A stretch of DNA of 40,671 nt from Devosia geojensis. GTDB lineage: Bacteria; Pseudomonadota; Alphaproteobacteria; Rhizobiales; Devosiaceae. Position 1 is the stretch's first letter. Each line of letters starts with the position of its first letter. This document shows positions 15,083 through 23,679 of the stretch, piece after piece. A program made the translations under genes and the position numbers. Under the pieces are notes generated by a model. It did no database searches, was not told where the DNA came from, and saw nothing but the letters and a program-made list of their open reading frames with translations. The stretch spans positions 1-40,671 of the forward strand of contig NZ_JZEX01000023.1 in assembly GCF_000969415.1 (NCBI RefSeq), read 5' to 3'.

Positions 15083-15919
15083 ATGGGTGTGGTCGAGAAG
15101 GCGATCTGGTTCATCGAGAGCAACTTCAACAGGTCACCGAGCCTCGACGACATCGCCCGGGCGACCGGCATCAGCCGGTTCAGCCTCAGCCGCAGCTTCA
15201 CCTACGCAACGGGCATGCCGGTGGTCGCCTATTTGCGCGCCCGCCGGCTGACCGAAGCCTACAAGGCCCTGCGCGACGGGGCGCCCAGCATTCTCGCCGT
15301 CGCGCTCGAGGCCGGTTACAACTCCCACGAAGGCTTCACTCGCGCCTTTCGCGACCAGTTCGGCATCACGCCGGACGAAGCGCGCAAGGGGCACGACATC
15401 GACCAACGCTTGCTGATGGAGTCGATCGGTATGCATGAGACAGTGATGGCCGACCTCGAGGAACCGCAACGCAAGCAGCGCGACGCATTCACCGTCGTGG
15501 GGCTCGGCGGCCGTTTCCGTATGGATGGGCCCAACACCATCCCCGGGCTGTGGCAGAAGTTCCAGCCCTATGAGGGCACGCTCGGCGAGGTGCTGGGCTA
15601 CTGGTACGGTGTATGCGGCGACTGGAAGGAAGACTTCTTCTACATGGCCGGCGTCGAGGTGGCGCGCGTGCCGGCCGACCTGCCGGCGGAGCTGACCGTC
15701 CACAAGTTTCCCGCCCAGGACTATCTCGTCTTCCGCCACGAGACGCACCTGTCGGAATTGAACCAGACGTTCGCCGCAATTTTCGGGCGCTATATCCCCG
15801 AGAACGGCTACCATCCCAGGGATTGCTTCGAGCTCTACGACGAGAACTTCGACCCGCAGACCGGCCTCGGCGGCATCGAGATCTGGGTGCCGGCGACGCG
15901 CGAGAGCGGGGAGAGGTGA
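15083..15919 (+). CDS. AraC-family regulator with GyrI-like domain
   Basis: A 278-residue transcription regulator. The N-terminal AraC/XylS DNA-binding domain (about 3-105) has the two helix-turn-helix units, SLDDIARATGISRFSLSRSF and ILAVALEAGYNSHEGFTRAF, ending in FGITPDEAR. The C-terminal part (about 120-275) is a GyrI/AraC effector-binding domain like that of Rob or BmrR, with FRMDGPNTIPGLWQKF and FELYDENFDP. Such proteins bind hydrophobic or cationic small molecules and control efflux or detoxification. The ATG at 15083 with AGGGA upstream gives the family N-terminus. It starts 90 bases after the sigma factor, and a GyrI-like gene follows after five bases. Confidence 0.88.
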   Translation: MGVVEKAIWFIESNFNRSPSLDDIARATGISRFSLSRSFTYATGMPVVAYLRARRLTEAYKALRDGAPSILAVALEAGYNSHEGFTRAFRDQFGITPDEARKGHDIDQRLLMESIGMHETVMADLEEPQRKQRDAFTVVGLGGRFRMDGPNTIPGLWQKFQPYEGTLGEVLGYWYGVCGDWKEDFFYMAGVEVARVPADLPAELTVHKFPAQDYLVFRHETHLSELNQTFAAIFGRYIPENGYHPRDCFELYDENFDPQTGLGGIEIWVPATRESGER

Positions 15920-15924
15920 ACGGA

Positions 15925-16419
15925 ATGCTGAGCGAACCCAAGATCATGGAACTGCCGGGACGGCCTTACCTTGGCGTGCGAAAGATCGTCAAAATCCCAT
16001 TCGGAACCGTCGCCTCCAAGGCGCTCGCGGACCTCAAACGCCGCATGAAGAAGCGCGGCATCGCGGCAACGGACGCTCCTTTCTTCCGCTACAACATCAT
16101 CGACATGCCGAGCGCCCTCGAGATCGATTTCGGCCTGCCGACGGAGCGGCAGGAATCGGCCGACGACCTGCTCGTCGCCGGCACGCTGCCGGCGGGACGC
16201 TACGCGACGCTCACCCATACCGGCCATTACCGGAACCTGATAGCAGCCAATGGCGCGCTGCTCGACTGGGTGAAGGCGCAAGGATTGCAGCTCGACACGC
16301 ACCCTTCCCCCGCCGGCGACGTCTTCGGCTGCCGGCTGGAGATCTATCCGACCGACCCAAAGGTCGAGAAGGACTCGAGCAAATGGGTGACGGAGCTGGC
16401 GTTCAAGTTGGCGGATTGA
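15925..16419 (+). CDS. Stand-alone GyrI-like small-molecule binding protein
   Basis: A 164-residue protein with a GyrI-like (SOUL/AraC effector) domain. It begins KIMELPGRPYLGVRKIVKIP, has APFFRYNIIDM and LEIDFGLPT in the middle, and continues GTLPAGRYATLTHTGHY and CRLEIYPTDP. GyrI-like proteins bind small ligands, and some hydrolyse cyclopropanoid toxins or inhibit gyrase; which applies is not visible. The ATG at 15925 has GAGAGG about nine bases upstream, and an in-frame GTG lies three codons earlier. The five-base gap to the AraC gene points to co-translation, so it may share or titrate the same ligand. Confidence 0.85.
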   Translation: MLSEPKIMELPGRPYLGVRKIVKIPFGTVASKALADLKRRMKKRGIAATDAPFFRYNIIDMPSALEIDFGLPTERQESADDLLVAGTLPAGRYATLTHTGHYRNLIAANGALLDWVKAQGLQLDTHPSPAGDVFGCRLEIYPTDPKVEKDSSKWVTELAFKLAD

Positions 16420-16439
16420 ACAGGACGGCAACGCACCCC

Positions 16440-16468
16440 TTGCCCATCGCCCCCCTTTCCTTTATATC
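16440..16468 (+). promoter_or_regulatory. Housekeeping promoter of rplY
   Basis: TTGCCC (16440-16445), 17 bases, then TATATC (16463-16468). The spacing is ideal and the -10 lies in a local T/A-rich spot. It would give a leader of about 82 bases before rplY at 16558. Confidence 0.5.
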
Positions 16469-16557
16469 CGCGCGCCATGAAGCGCTCGTCACCCCTGGAG
16501 GACGGGCGCGTATGTTGTTTGGGTACAGCATACACCAACCCATGAATGGAACATTCC

Positions 16558-17196
16558 ATGGCTGCGACCAGAGAGCTCAAGGCTCAGGCGCGGGATCGGG
16601 TGGGCAAGGGGGCCGCTCGTGAACTGCGCCGTCAGGGACTTGTCCCTGCCGTCATCTATGGGGGCAAGCAGCCCCCGGTGACCATCTCCATCCCCTTCAA
16701 GGACGCGCAAAAGGCGATCTACTCCGGCGGCTTCCTCTCCCACGTCCTGACGCTCGACGTCGATGGCCAGAAGCACCAGGTGATCCCGCGCGACTACCAG
16801 CTCGACGTGGTCAAGGACTTCGCCATGCACGTCGACTTCCTGCGCGTGACCAAGGGCGCCACGCTCCACGTCGAAGTGCACGTCAACTTCATCAACGAGG
16901 AGAAGAGCCCGGGCCTCAAGCGCGGCGGCACGCTCAACATCGTGCGCCACACCGTTGAGGTGAACGCTCCGGCCGACGCCATCCCCGAGGAGATCGTCGT
17001 CGACCTCACCGGCACCGAAATCGGCGATTCGATCCACATCTCGGCCGTGTCGCTGCCCAGCGGCGTCACCCCGACCATCACCGACCGCGACTTCACCATC
17101 GCCACCATCGTTGCTCCGTCGGGCCTGCGGGCCGCCGAAGCCGAGGCCGGCGAGGAAGCTGCCGAGGGTAACGGCGAGGCCGCCGAAGGGGAATGA
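16558..17196 (+). CDS. rplY: 50S ribosomal protein L25/CTC
   Basis: A 212-residue long form (TL5/CTC) of L25, which binds 5S rRNA in the large subunit. The N-terminal L25 domain (about 3-95) has [20 protein letters not shown] and [10 protein letters not shown], then [20 protein letters not shown]. The C-terminal beta domain (about 100-190) includes [13 protein letters not shown] and [12 protein letters not shown], and the end is an acidic, Glu/Ala-rich tail (about 188-212). The ATG at 16558 gives MAATRELKA, the usual start; the ATG four codons earlier is less likely. The order rplY, pth, ychF is common in alphaproteobacteria. Confidence 0.96.
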   Translation: MAATRELKAQARDRVGKGAARELRRQGLVPAVIYGGKQPPVTISIPFKDAQKAIYSGGFLSHVLTLDVDGQKHQVIPRDYQLDVVKDFAMHVDFLRVTKGATLHVEVHVNFINEEKSPGLKRGGTLNIVRHTVEVNAPADAIPEEIVVDLTGTEIGDSIHISAVSLPSGVTPTITDRDFTIATIVAPSGLRAAEAEAGEEAAEGNGEAAEGE

Positions 17197-17227
17197 TCCC
17201 CTTGCGCGCCAAAGCGTGTTAGAGTTG

Positions 17228-17260
17228 ATGAGGCGGCCTGCGGGTCGCCTCATTCGTTTT
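17228..17260 (+). terminator. Terminator after rplY
   Basis: ATGAGGCG (17228-17235) pairs with CGCCTCAT (17246-17253) across a ten-base loop, and TCGTTTT follows. It lies 32 bases after the rplY stop and separates rplY from pth. Confidence 0.65.
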
Positions 17261-17306
17261 AAGGGTGGTGCACGCGCCGGCTGAATTCACGCTCTCATCC
17301 CCACGG

Positions 17307-17382
17307 GTCATCCCCGCGAAAGCGGGGACCTCCGTTTGCAGCTCTGCGTTGAAACAGAGTTTCCCGCTTTCGCGGGAATGAC
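17307..17382. repeat. Dispersed palindromic element, type 2 copy b
   Basis: A 76-base element. Read on the minus strand it has GTCATTCCCGCGAAAGCGGG, AAACTCTGTTT, a 14-base centre, AAACGGAGGTCCCCGCTTTC and GCGGGGATGAC. Apart from one base in the left arm this equals the copy at 10864-10941 read on the plus strand; only the centres differ. It sits between the rplY terminator and pth. Confidence 0.8.
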
Positions 17383-17443
17383 CCGGTGGTAGAAGGTTAA
17401 CGTCGGTATTCGGCATCACCATCGCCGCAAAAAGAATTTCGCC

Positions 17444-18145
17444 ATGCAGCTCTTCGTCGGCCTGGGCAATCCGGGCAGCCAGTACCAGAACCACCGCCAC
17501 AACGTCGGCTTCATGGCCGTCGAGGCGATCGCGCGCGAGCACGGCTTCGGGCCGTTCCGGGCAAAGTTCGGCGGACTCCTCAGCGAAGGCAGCATCGGCG
17601 GTGAGAAGGTGCTGATCCTCAAGCCCCAGACCTATATGAACCACTCGGGCGATGCGGTGCAGCAGGCCTGCCAATTCTACAAGATCGCGCCCGAGGACGT
17701 GACGGTCTTTTATGACGAGCTCGACCTCGCGCCGGGCAAGGTGCGCATCAAGCGCGGCGGCGGCAATGGCGGGCACAATGGGCTGCGTTCGATCGATCCG
17801 CAGATCGGCACCGCCTACCGGCGCGTGCGCATCGGTATCGGCCATCCCGGCGCCAAGGAGCTGGTCAACCACCACGTGCTCGGCGACTTCGCCAAGGCGG
17901 ATGCCGAATGGCTCGAGCCGCTGCTCGAAACGCTGGCGCGCAACGCCGACCTCGTGGTCAAGGGCGACGACAACGGGCTGATGAACAAGCTGGCGCTGGT
18001 CCTCGGCAGCGAGCCGGTGAAAACCGAAAAAGCGCCGCCCAAGGCGCAGAGCCATATCCGCCAGGCGCGGGCGGCAAAGCCGCAGGTGAAGATGCCTGAG
18101 AGCGGGCCGATGGCGGACATGCTGAGGAAGATGTTCGGGAAGTAA
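17444..18145 (+). CDS. pth: Aminoacyl-tRNA hydrolase (peptidyl-tRNA hydrolase)
   Basis: A 233-residue Pth, which releases peptides from peptidyl-tRNA that has dropped off ribosomes. MQLFVGLGNPGSQYQNHRHN has the catalytic His at about residue 19, LILKPQTYMNHSG the tRNA-binding Asn, FYDELDLAPGK the catalytic Asp, and RGGGNGGHNGLRSI the substrate loop. The last about 45 residues are a basic, alanine-rich tail with VKTEKAPPKAQSHIRQARAA, longer than in E. coli but common in this order. No strong ribosome site precedes the ATG. Confidence 0.96.
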   Translation: MQLFVGLGNPGSQYQNHRHNVGFMAVEAIAREHGFGPFRAKFGGLLSEGSIGGEKVLILKPQTYMNHSGDAVQQACQFYKIAPEDVTVFYDELDLAPGKVRIKRGGGNGGHNGLRSIDPQIGTAYRRVRIGIGHPGAKELVNHHVLGDFAKADAEWLEPLLETLARNADLVVKGDDNGLMNKLALVLGSEPVKTEKAPPKAQSHIRQARAAKPQVKMPESGPMADMLRKMFGK

Positions 18146-18232
18146 CACGCGCGCCGCGCCTGCCGGCCTTCCTCCATTGACTTTGCCGCCCATCCGCCCG
18201 ATTTGGGGGCAACGAAAAATCCGGAGTTCCCC

Positions 18233-19330
18233 ATGGGATTCAAGATGGGCATCGTCGGCCTGCCCAATGTGGGCAAGTCGACGCTCTTCAACGCGCTGAC
18301 GCGCACGGCCGCCGCACAGGCGGCGAACTTCCCGTTCTGCACCATCGAGCCCAATGTCGGCGAGGTGGCGGTGCCGGACGCGCGGCTCGACAAGCTTGCG
18401 GCGATCGGCAAATCAGCCAACGTCATTCCGGCGCGCATGTCGTTCGTCGATATCGCGGGGCTGGTGAAGGGCGCGAGCCAGGGCGAAGGGCTCGGCAACC
18501 AGTTCCTCGCCAATATCCGCGAGTGCGACGCCATCGCCTATGTGCTGCGGTGCTTTGAGGATTCCAACATCCTGCACGTCGCCAACAAGGTCGATCCGCT
18601 CGCCGACGCCGAGGTGGTCGAGACCGAGCTGATGCTCGCCGACCTCGAAAGCCTCGAGAAGCGCCTGCCCGGCGTCGAGAAGAAGGCCAAGCAGGGCGAC
18701 AAGGAAGCCAAGCTCAACGTCGAGCTCATCAACCGGGCGCTGGTGCTGCTGCGCGAAGGCAAGTCGGCCCGGCATGTGGAGCGCTCGGCCGAGGAGGAGA
18801 AGGCATTTGAGGGCCTGCAGCTCCTGACCTCCAAGCCGGCGCTCTACGTCTGCAATGTCGACGAGGCTTCGGCTGCAACCGGCAACACGATGAGCAAGCA
18901 GGTCGAGGACTACGCCCATGCGCACAACGCGGGAGTCGTCGTCATCTCGGCCGAGATCGAGAGCCAGCTCGCCCAGCTGCCGGACGCCGAGCAGGCCGAG
19001 TACCTCGAGACGCTGGGCCTGCACGAACCCGGCCTCAACCGGCTGATACGCGAGGCCTACGACCTCCTGGGGCTGCAGACCTACTTCACCGTCGGCCCCA
19101 AGGAAGCGCGCGCCTGGACCATCCACAAGGGCGACAAGGCTCCGCAGGCGGCCGGCGTCATCCACACCGACTTCGAGCGCGGCTTCATCCGTGCGCAAAC
19201 CATCGCCTATGACGATTTCGTCTCGCTCGGCGGAGAAGTCGCAGCCCGCGAGGCCGGCAGGGCGCGCGACGAAGGCAAGGAGTACGTCGTCAAGGACGGC
19301 GACGTGATGCTGTTCAAGTTCAACACCTGA
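18233..19330 (+). CDS. ychF: Redox-regulated ATPase YchF (OLA1 family)
   Basis: A 365-residue TRAFAC-class P-loop protein of the Obg-like YchF group, which hydrolyses ATP rather than GTP, binds the ribosome and is linked to oxidative stress. The G1 loop is GLPNVGKSTLFN (9-20). MSFVDIAGLVKGASQGEGLG is the G3 and glycine-rich segment, and YVCNVDEAS replaces the GTP-specific NKxD as in the family. The C-terminal TGS domain has TYFTVGPKEARAWTI and ends in VVKDGDVMLFKFN. GGAG lies eight bases before the ATG at 18233, which gives the usual MGFKMGIVG start. Confidence 0.96.
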   Translation: MGFKMGIVGLPNVGKSTLFNALTRTAAAQAANFPFCTIEPNVGEVAVPDARLDKLAAIGKSANVIPARMSFVDIAGLVKGASQGEGLGNQFLANIRECDAIAYVLRCFEDSNILHVANKVDPLADAEVVETELMLADLESLEKRLPGVEKKAKQGDKEAKLNVELINRALVLLREGKSARHVERSAEEEKAFEGLQLLTSKPALYVCNVDEASAATGNTMSKQVEDYAHAHNAGVVVISAEIESQLAQLPDAEQAEYLETLGLHEPGLNRLIREAYDLLGLQTYFTVGPKEARAWTIHKGDKAPQAAGVIHTDFERGFIRAQTIAYDDFVSLGGEVAAREAGRARDEGKEYVVKDGDVMLFKFNT

Positions 19331-19336
19331 GCCGGT

Positions 19337-20496
19337 TCACTCGGCGGGTTTGGCGAGCGCCGCGAACGGGCGGCGCCAGAGGATCGTCACGCCGTTGGCG
19401 ATGAGGATGGCGATGCCGAGGCCGAACGCGGCGCGCAGGCCAAACGCCTCGGCAACCCAGCCGATGACGAGTGGAGCGAGGATCGAGGCAAGGAAGGTCA
19501 GCTGCGAGAGCGCGGCGACGTTGACGGCTGAGGGCCGCTCCGTGAGACGCGCCGCCGCCGAGAGCCCCATGGGCAGCAGCGCGCTGGTGCCGAGGCCGAC
19601 GAGCGCGAAACCGACAATGGCGACGATGCTGTTCGGGGCGAAGATGACGAGCAGCAGGCCGAGGACGGCTATGCCGGCGAGCGCGAGCGCCAGCCTTTCC
19701 GGCGCGATGCGCTTGGCCACCCAGTTGTGCGAGAGGCGCCCGAAGGCCTGCCCGCTGGCCCAGGCGGTGAGCCCGAGGCCAGCAAGGAAGGAGCTGGCGC
19801 TGAGCGCATCGCGCATCAGGATCACCGACCAGTCGGACGCGGCATTGTCGATGAAGAGCGTGCCCCCGGCGGCGAGGAAGAGCACGAGGACGGCGCGGCT
19901 CGGCCGCACCAGGCGCGACGGGCGCGCCGCCGCTTCGCTCTGCCGCGGCGGCATCGGCTGGTAGCCGGCAACCGAAAGCCAGACGAGGACGCTGGCGAGC
20001 GGCAGCACGGCGCCGAGATGCCAGACGGGCGCGATATCCATGCCGCGCGCCAGCGCCCCTGCCCCACCCGCGACCAATACGGCAAGGCTCCAGAACCCAT
20101 GGGCACGCACCACCACGCGCCGGCCGAGCACCGCCTCCATGCGATCGGCCTCGACATTGGCGGTGATGCCGAGCATGCCCTGCCCGAGGCCGGCAATGAG
20201 AAGCGCGGCAAAGAGCTGCGGCGGCGACGGCGCGATCGTCGCTAGCACGAGCGCCAGCCCCATGACCGGCGTGACGAGGGCAAGCAGCGGGCAAAGCCGA
20301 GCCGCGTCGCCCAGCGCGCGCCGAGCGAGAAAGCGAGCATGGTGCCGACGGGATAGCCGGCAAGGCTCTGGCCGAGAAGGGCGCTGTTGAGATCGAGCCC
20401 CGCCTGCACATCGGCGATGCGCGGATACCAGCTGCCGACCGTGAGGCACGCGGCAAAGCAGGCGGCATAGATGCGTAGGGACGGTGAGATGGCCAT
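19337..20496 (-). pseudogene. Frameshifted MFS transporter (YbjJ-like)
   Basis: Two overlapping frames together make one MFS transporter of about 386 residues. The N-terminal frame starts at ATG 20496 (MAISPSLRIYAACFAACLTV) and gives a normal first helix and GARWATRLGFA. The frame is then lost between about 20300 and 20270. The other frame continues at once with LLALVTPVMGLALVLATIAP and runs through the remaining helices, including FIDNAASDWSVILMRDAL and SGQAFGRLS, to the stop at 19337. One missing base (or two extra) would restore it. The gene is either inactivated or holds a sequencing error. The relatives are putative sugar or drug permeases of unknown substrate. It converges on ychF with six bases between stops. 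Confidence 0.75.
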
Positions 20497-20552
20497 GGCA
20501 GGGACCCGTTGCGTCCCAAGCAACGGCTGCGGCCGAGGGCCGGTTCCTGCGG

Positions 20553-21353
20553 TTAAGCCATGCTGGCCGGCTTCACAACGCCCAACTCGCGTTCGATATG
20601 GCGCCAAGCCGCATCCTCGAAGCGCTGCGGCCACTCGATGCCGAGGCGTTCGGCCATACTGCGGGCGCGGGGGAGGAAGGCCTGGGCGCAGGCGAGGTGG
20701 GCGGCGATGAGGCTGTCGCGCGTCGGCTCGGGGCTGGGGACGCTGGCGATGAGGGCGAGCTGTTCGGGCGAATGAAGCCTCGTCCAGTTGAGCATGCCGC
20801 CCTTGTCGGCGCGCTCGACCTCCTCGCGCAGGAGATCGACGAGCATGCCGCGCAGGAGCCCGACACCCATCTGCCCGAGAAGGAATTCGCCGCGCCCGAC
20901 GGCGACGGGAAGGAGGCCGAAGACGCGGATGAACTCCCTGATGAGCCCCTCGACCCTGCCCTTGTTCGGCCCTGTCCAGGGCTGTGTTTCAGGCAAGGCA
21001 TCGTAGAGGCCTGCCCTGTCGAAAAGGGGCTTCAGGGTGTCGCGCGAGCGCTGCTGCACACCCTCGACGATCATGAGGTCGATGCGCTGCCAATCCTCGG
21101 TCACGGCGTTGGTGATGAGCGCCGGGCGGGCGAAATCGTGCCAGAAGACCACCGGCGCGATCGACCCGAGCACGCCCTTCCAATCGGCGGCGACGGCTTC
21201 CTGATGCTCGCCCGGAACGACCGCGACGAGATCGATGTCGCTGAAACGGTCGCCCTCGCCGCGCCCGAAACTGCCGCCGACGAAGAGCGCCTCGACGCGC
21301 GTATCCGCCTCAAGACGCTGCGCAATCGCCGCCTGCATCGCCGTCTGCCACAT
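20553..21353 (-). CDS. Nucleotidyltransferase-domain protein
   Basis: A 266-residue protein with an N-terminal minimal nucleotidyltransferase fold of the Pol-beta superfamily. FVGGSFGRGEGDRFSDIDL (about 24-42) has the GS motif and the metal-binding D39-x-D41, and IDLMIVEG (about 93-100) supplies the third acidic residue. The helical C-terminal half resembles the aminoglycoside adenylyltransferase or streptomycin 3''-adenylyltransferase type of arrangement, but I cannot name a substrate. GGAGGGGG lies about nine bases before the ATG at 21353. The frameshifted transporter follows 56 bases downstream on the same strand and may share its transcript. Confidence 0.8.
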   Translation of the reverse strand: MWQTAMQAAIAQRLEADTRVEALFVGGSFGRGEGDRFSDIDLVAVVPGEHQEAVAADWKGVLGSIAPVVFWHDFARPALITNAVTEDWQRIDLMIVEGVQQRSRDTLKPLFDRAGLYDALPETQPWTGPNKGRVEGLIREFIRVFGLLPVAVGRGEFLLGQMGVGLLRGMLVDLLREEVERADKGGMLNWTRLHSPEQLALIASVPSPEPTRDSLIAAHLACAQAFLPRARSMAERLGIEWPQRFEDAAWRHIERELGVVKPASMA

Positions 21354-21506
21354 GGAATTTCCCCCTCCCGTGCTTCCCGCTCCCCGCATAGAAGCTATTC
21401 CGCAAGCCGGTTCAACCCTGAAAATCGGGGTGGTAAACCCCATTTCAGGCTGTCGGCCGCACAGCGCGGCCGCGGCAAGGGAGGTGAGACGCAAAGGAGT
21501 TCGACC

Positions 21507-21698
21507 ATGAACACTGTCTACAAGGGGTTTGACATCACCCTGACCGCCGGTGAGGCGTGGATCGCCACGATCACCCGCATCGCCACCGGCAAGAGCTTTT
21601 CCAAGCGCCCGGAGACGCCGCTGGAAGAAGGCGCCGACGCAGCGCTCACCCGCGCCAAGAATCTCGTCGACGCATTCCTCGCCCTCAACGGGCGCTGA
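21507..21698 (+). CDS. Small conserved-looking protein, unknown
   Basis: A 63-residue protein starting MNTVYKGFDITLTAGEAWIA and ending AKNLVDAFLALNGR. It has a predicted beta-hairpin N-terminal part and a C-terminal helix, and no signal peptide. AAAGGAG lies seven bases before the ATG, an unusually good ribosome site for the window. I do not recognise a family. Confidence 0.65.
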   Translation: MNTVYKGFDITLTAGEAWIATITRIATGKSFSKRPETPLEEGADAALTRAKNLVDAFLALNGR

Positions 21699-21850
21699 TT
21701 TTTTCCGGCTTCCCCGCCGGTCCCCCCGCAACGACAGAACGATCTTACCCGGAGCCGCCCGCGAACCGGAGCGGCTCCCCGTGGCTGCGCCGGCACTTGC
21801 CCTTTGACGCGCCCGGGTGCATCTTCCCGCTTGACGTATAGGGCAAGCAA

Positions 21851-22345
21851 ATGACCAATCCTGTCACGAAAGACCTGCGGCATTTCGAGGACCTTCAGGT
21901 CGGCGAGGTGATCGATCTCGGCAAGACGACCGTCACCAAGGAGATGATCGTCACCTTCGCGCGCGAGTTCGACCCGTTCCCGTTCCATCTCGACGAGAAG
22001 GCGGCGAGGGAATCGCTGCTCGGCGGCCTTGCCTCGAGCGGCTGGCAAACGGGAGCGCTGACGCTGCGGATGCTGGTCGACAGCTTCCTCGGCAAGCTCG
22101 CTTCGGCGGGGGGTCTCGGGTTCAAGAACCTCAAATGGAAGAACCCCGTGATGGTCGACGACACCATCGGCGGCACGGTAACGGTGGCGGAGCTGCGCCG
22201 CTCCCATCACCACCCGGAATGGGGGATCATGACCCTCGACTTCGACGTGCGGAACCAGAAGAACCAGCCGGTGCTGACCATGCGCCTCTCCAACCTCGTC
22301 GAGCTGCGCGACGCGTCAGCCCCGGTCGCGGAGGCGGCGCAATGA
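21851..22345 (+). CDS. MaoC-like hotdog protein 1
   Basis: A 164-residue protein of the MaoC-like dehydratase family (R-specific enoyl-CoA hydratase fold). FAREFDPFPFHLDEKAARES (about 37-56) matches the hydratase motif with the catalytic Asp and His, and GLASSGWQTGALTLRML is the second conserved stretch. Family members hydrate (R)-enoyl-CoA or act in side-chain degradation. The stop overlaps a second MaoC gene as ATGA, so the two may form a heterodimer, as do other paired MaoC proteins. The substrate is unknown and no other fatty-acid gene is nearby. The ribosome site is weak (AGGGCAAG). Confidence 0.87.
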   Translation: MTNPVTKDLRHFEDLQVGEVIDLGKTTVTKEMIVTFAREFDPFPFHLDEKAARESLLGGLASSGWQTGALTLRMLVDSFLGKLASAGGLGFKNLKWKNPVMVDDTIGGTVTVAELRRSHHHPEWGIMTLDFDVRNQKNQPVLTMRLSNLVELRDASAPVAEAAQ

Positions 22346-22899
22346 CCCGCTGGTTCGAAGACATCGTCATCGACGAGGTGTTCGACCTCGGCACCCATAC
22401 CTTCAGCGAGGAGGAGATCGTCCGCTTCGGGCGGCTCTACGACCCGCAGTACTTCCACGTGGACAAGGAAACGGCGAGCCATAGCCATTTCGGCGGGATC
22501 GTCGCCTCCGGCTGGCATACGGTGTGCGTCGGACACCGCAAGATGGTCGACGCGCTCTTTGCCGAGGAGGAACGACTGCGCGGGCTCGGCAAGGAGCCGG
22601 GCGTTTCCGGCCCCTCCCCCGGCGTCAACTCCATGGAGTTCCGCGCGCCGGTGCGCCCGGGCGACAGCGTGCGCTACACCCTCGTCGTCACCAACAAGCG
22701 CCCGTCCAACTCCATTCCCGGTTGGGGGCTGCTGTTCAATACGCTGGAAGCGCGCAACCAGCACGGCGAGATCGTCTACCACGCCGAGCTCGTCGGCTTT
22801 TCCAAGCTGCGCGACTATCGGATGCCCCTGCGGCTGCGCGCGCTGATGGTCCTCGCCAGGGTGCCGGTGATCGGCAAGGCGTTGCGGCGGGGCACTTGA
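22342..22899 (+). CDS. MaoC-like hotdog protein 2
   Basis: A 185-residue MaoC-like protein. FGRLYDPQYFHVDKETASHS (about 32-51) aligns with the hydratase motif of its upstream neighbour, then FGGIVASGWHTVCVGHR. The C-terminal half has MEFRAPVRPGDSVRYTLVV and is extended by about 20 basic residues (LRLRALMVLARVPVIGKALR), an amphipathic helix absent from the neighbour that might attach to membrane. The ATG overlaps the previous stop (ATGA). Both copies keep the Asp and His of the active site, which argues against one being a purely structural partner. Confidence 0.85.
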   Translation: MTRWFEDIVIDEVFDLGTHTFSEEEIVRFGRLYDPQYFHVDKETASHSHFGGIVASGWHTVCVGHRKMVDALFAEEERLRGLGKEPGVSGPSPGVNSMEFRAPVRPGDSVRYTLVVTNKRPSNSIPGWGLLFNTLEARNQHGEIVYHAELVGFSKLRDYRMPLRLRALMVLARVPVIGKALRRGT

Positions 22900-22931
22900 A
22901 AGCGGGTGAAGCTGCGGCCAATCTGCCAGCC

Positions 22932-23276
22932 ATGCGCCGATTCGCCCTTGCTGCCGCCACGTTCGCCCTGCTCGTCCCCGCCGCCCATGGGCAGGAATAC
23001 CAGGGCAACTGGGTATGCCGGGATGGCAGTGCGCAGAAGGCGGGAATCCTGACCCTCTACGGCGGCGTTTACGGTTTTGCCGCCCGCACCGCCGGCGACA
23101 CGGCTTCGGGCACCGGCGCCATCACCAGCTATACCGACGGAGTGGGTTTCAACGACGGTCCCCTGCGCGCCGCGCGCGGCATCGAGGCCGGTCGGATGGT
23201 GGCCGGACCCAGCGGCGGCTCGGCCGTGCAATTGGAAACGCCCGACGCCATACTGATGCTCTGCACGCCGCTTTAG
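22932..23276 (+). CDS. Small secreted protein, unknown
   Basis: A 114-residue protein with a signal peptide (MRRFALAAATFALLVPAAHG) and a mature part starting QEYQGNWVCRDGSAQKAGIL. It has one Cys near each end of the mature part (WVCRDG and LMLCTPL), which could form a disulfide. The rest is rich in Gly, Thr and Ala and probably beta. It starts 32 bases after the MaoC gene on the same strand. No family is recognised, and the ribosome site is poor. Confidence 0.6.
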   Translation: MRRFALAAATFALLVPAAHGQEYQGNWVCRDGSAQKAGILTLYGGVYGFAARTAGDTASGTGAITSYTDGVGFNDGPLRAARGIEAGRMVAGPSGGSAVQLETPDAILMLCTPL

Positions 23277-23679
23277 GCGGTTCTGCGCAATCGAGCCGCC
23301 GGTGCTTCCCCTCATCCCAACCCTGCCCCTCCAAGGGTAAGCAGCCAGACGCGGTTGACCATTCGGCGATCCCTCGCTAACGTCCCGTCGTTCCAAGATA
23401 CGAGGTCTCGCTGGAAATGATCTGATCGTCGCAGCGGACGTCCGACATGCAGCCACGCCACCGATCGGTGCGCCTGGAGGGCATTTGGATGAGAGCGCGA
23501 TGATTGCGATCCGGATACCGCCGCACCAACGGCGAAAGACCTGAGGCCTTCCCGGCTCTCCTCCACGGGCATCCCACCAAAACGAACCCATGAACCGCGC
23601 GCGGCGTTCTGTCGGCGCGCACATATTCATCCCCGCTGCGTCGATGAAACGACGCCGGCGGAATGGAAAGGTATTGCCC
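23277..23679. other. Gene-free 403-base gap
   Basis: I find no convincing coding signal on either strand. The long minus frame through it is a shadow that also runs into the VOC gene. Around 23300-23340 a C-rich stretch (CTTCCCCTCATCCCAACCCT) looks like a decayed end of the palindromic repeats found elsewhere in the window. Confidence 0.4.

Noticed and set aside
21418..21450. CTGAAA / TTTCAG hairpin between the nucleotidyltransferase and the 63-residue gene
   Set aside because: The stem is interrupted and no T-run or known motif accompanies it; not enough to call a regulatory site.
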